From the NCBI GenBank assembly GCA_030832235.1, contig JAURJO010000151.1, positions 1 through 7,103 on the forward strand: a stretch of DNA of 7,103 bases, read 5' to 3'. The stretch is from Verrucomicrobiota bacterium. Lineage in GTDB: Bacteria > Verrucomicrobiota > Verrucomicrobiia > Opitutales > Opitutaceae. The notes under the pieces were generated by a model. The model ran no database searches, had not been told where the DNA came from, and saw only the letters and a program-made list of their open reading frames with translations. Made by a program: the position numbers and the translations under genes. This document shows positions 5,787-7,103 of the stretch, piece after piece (position 1 is the stretch's first letter; each line of letters starts with the position of its first letter).

Positions 5787-7103
5787 TTACGGGACGGAAA
5801 CGACGGAGGGGGCTTGGCCGACGGAGACAGGCTGCCCGTGACGGGGGGCGGAGGAGTGATCGCGCGCGATCAGCATGTAGAACGCCGGCACCGCGAACAG
5901 CGTGAACAAGCTGCCCACGGCCATGCCGACGACGAGCACCCAGCCGATGCTGTTGCGGGCGGCGGCGCCGGGACCGGTCACAAAGATGAGCATCACGTGG
6001 CCGAAGACGGTGGCGGCGGAAGTCATGAGCACCGGCCGGAGGCGGGTGGCCGCGGCGCGCCGGATGGCAGTCAGCTTGGCCTCACCCTGCTCTTGAAGGC
6101 TGTTGGCAAACTCCACGATCAGAATGCCGTTCTTCGCCACGAGTCCGACCAGCGTGATCAGCCCGATCTGCGAGTAGATGTTGAGCGTCGTTTCGCCGAG
6201 GAAGACCGGCAGCATCGCCGCGACAATCGCGAGCGGCACGGAACCCAGCAGGATGACGAACGGGTCGCGGAAGCTGTTGAACTGCGCCGCGAGCACGAGG
6301 AAGATGAGCACGATCGCGAGTACGGCGGCCTTCCAGAGGGCGCTACCTTCGTAACGAAGCTGGCGCGACTGGCCGCCGTAGTCGATCGAGTAGCCGGCGG
6401 GGAGCACCTCCGCGGCCTTAGCCTCCAGTTTCTTGAGCGCCTCGTTGATGCTCGGACCCACGCCGGTGATCTTGACGGAGTTGAGCTGCTGGAAGCGGTT
6501 GAGCGTCCGCGGCTGCACGGTCTCGCGGAGCGAAGCGATGGTGCCGAGCGGGATAAGCTGACCGCCGGGGCCGCGCACATGGTAATCCAGCAGCTGGTCC
6601 GGCGTGAGGCGCGAGCCTCGCTCCACCTGCGGGATCACGCGGTAGCTGCGGCCATCGTTGACGAAGCGGTTGACGTAGCCGCCGCCGAGCATCGAGCCGA
6701 GATCGCGCGCCACACTCGCGAGGCTGAGGCCCATCGAGGCGACCTTGTCGCGGTCGATCTCGATCTCCATCTGCGGGAGGTCGAACTTGAGGTCGGAGTC
6801 GGCGAAGAAGAACACCGGCATGCCCCCGCCCGCGTTGGCTTCGGTGTTGGCGTAGAGCACCAGCTGCTGCGCGAACTCCATCATCTCCTTGTGCTCCGCC
6901 GTGGAGCGGATCACGAACTCGATCGGGAACTGGCCGCCCGCCGGCAGAGGGTCGGGAGTGTTCACGATAACGTTCAGACCGGCCACTTTCGCGGCCTCGG
7001 GCTGGAGCGATTCACCGACCTGGACGGAGGTGCGCTTACGCTCCGACCACGGCTTGAGGATCATGCCGGAGAAACCGAACTGCGCCGCGGTGAGCTGGAA
7101 CGA
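5787..7103 (-). CDS. RND-family efflux pump inner-membrane subunit, HAE-1/AcrB-like (partial, 5' end outside window)
   Basis: The C-terminal 438 residues of a protein usually 1030-1050 long; the frame stays open to the right edge. The internal ATG at 7064 is not the start, because the 13 codons before it continue the family sequence into LKPWSERKR, a conserved porter-domain segment. The next part (about 6360-7000) covers porter and docking subdomains: PQMEIEIDRDKVASMGLS and LGGGYVNRFV align well with AcrB from memory. Helices TM8-TM12 follow, including GLVAKNGILIVEFAN (about 6105-6150), the equivalent of AcrB GLSAKNAILIVEFAK, then RLRPVLMTSAATVFG. The LAAQF and AKN motifs favour the drug/amphiphile (HAE-1) class over heavy-metal pumps. 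The proton-relay aspartates of TM4 lie outside the window and cannot be checked. After TM12 there is a Ser/Pro-rich tail of about 25 residues. It is co-transcribed with the TolC-like gene; an adaptor gene probably lies further upstream, out of view. Confidence 0.95.
   Translation of the reverse strand, partial: SFQLTAAQFGFSGMILKPWSERKRTSVQVGESLQPEAAKVAGLNVIVNTPDPLPAGGQFPIEFVIRSTAEHKEMMEFAQQLVLYANTEANAGGGMPVFFFADSDLKFDLPQMEIEIDRDKVASMGLSLASVARDLGSMLGGGYVNRFVNDGRSYRVIPQVERGSRLTPDQLLDYHVRGPGGQLIPLGTIASLRETVQPRTLNRFQQLNSVKITGVGPSINEALKKLEAKAAEVLPAGYSIDYGGQSRQLRYEGSALWKAAVLAIVLIFLVLAAQFNSFRDPFVILLGSVPLAIVAAMLPVFLGETTLNIYSQIGLITLVGLVAKNGILIVEFANSLQEQGEAKLTAIRRAAATRLRPVLMTSAATVFGHVMLIFVTGPGAAARNSIGWVLVVGMAVGSLFTLFAVPAFYMLIARDHSSAPRHGQPVSVGQAPSVVSVP

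Noticed and set aside
1..7103. CRISPR array, tRNA or rRNA genes, insertion sequence, phage or defence system
   Set aside because: No regularly spaced repeats, no cloverleaf or rRNA-like stretches, no transposase motifs and no terminal inverted repeats were seen; nearly all of the window is explained by four envelope genes.

Overview
This is a GC-rich window from a Gram-negative bacterium. It carries three kinds of cell-envelope gene: a glycosyltransferase-like (GT-C) membrane protein, a TonB-dependent outer-membrane receptor, and an RND multidrug-type pump with its TolC-like outer-membrane channel. The best lineage guess is Verrucomicrobiota, family Opitutaceae. This rests on the receptor, which has the 'LSPFEVS' motif just after the signal peptide and a plug of the type 'RNFF...SYNLERYDFGRGPNAILFG', both of which I associate with the large receptor families of that group. 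This is recognition from memory, not a database result.

Layout: (1) 1098 down to the left edge, minus strand: the first 366 codons of a polytopic membrane protein, cut by the window edge. (2) 1099-1222: a 124-bp divergent spacer with an imperfect hairpin and at most a weak promoter. (3) 1223-4444, plus strand: a complete 1073-residue TonB-dependent receptor. (4) 4445-4463: a 19-bp convergent gap, within a perfect 9-bp stem, 7-nt loop hairpin (4451-4475) that overlaps the stop codon of the next gene. (5) 5783 down to 4464, minus strand: a complete 439-residue TolC-like channel protein. (6) 5787 to the right edge, minus strand: the C-terminal 438 residues of an RND pump. Its stop codon lies 3 nt upstream of the TolC-like start codon.

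How the genes work together: the RND pump and TolC-like protein are clearly one operon, transcribed right to left. A periplasmic adaptor gene may lie further upstream, beyond the right edge. Together these would form an efflux machine spanning both membranes. The receptor is a separate unit for TonB-energised uptake of an unknown ligand. No neighbouring gene points to a substrate: there is no SusD, sigma/anti-sigma pair, siderophore gene or polysaccharide hydrolase. The GT-C-like gene is transcribed divergently and has no obvious functional link to the rest.

I found no tRNA, rRNA, CRISPR array, insertion sequence or phage feature. I also found no convincing sign of a new biological system. 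The points worth a second look are modest: the lineage-specific receptor signatures, the hairpin over the convergent stop codons, and the lack of Shine-Dalgarno sequences at all three visible starts.
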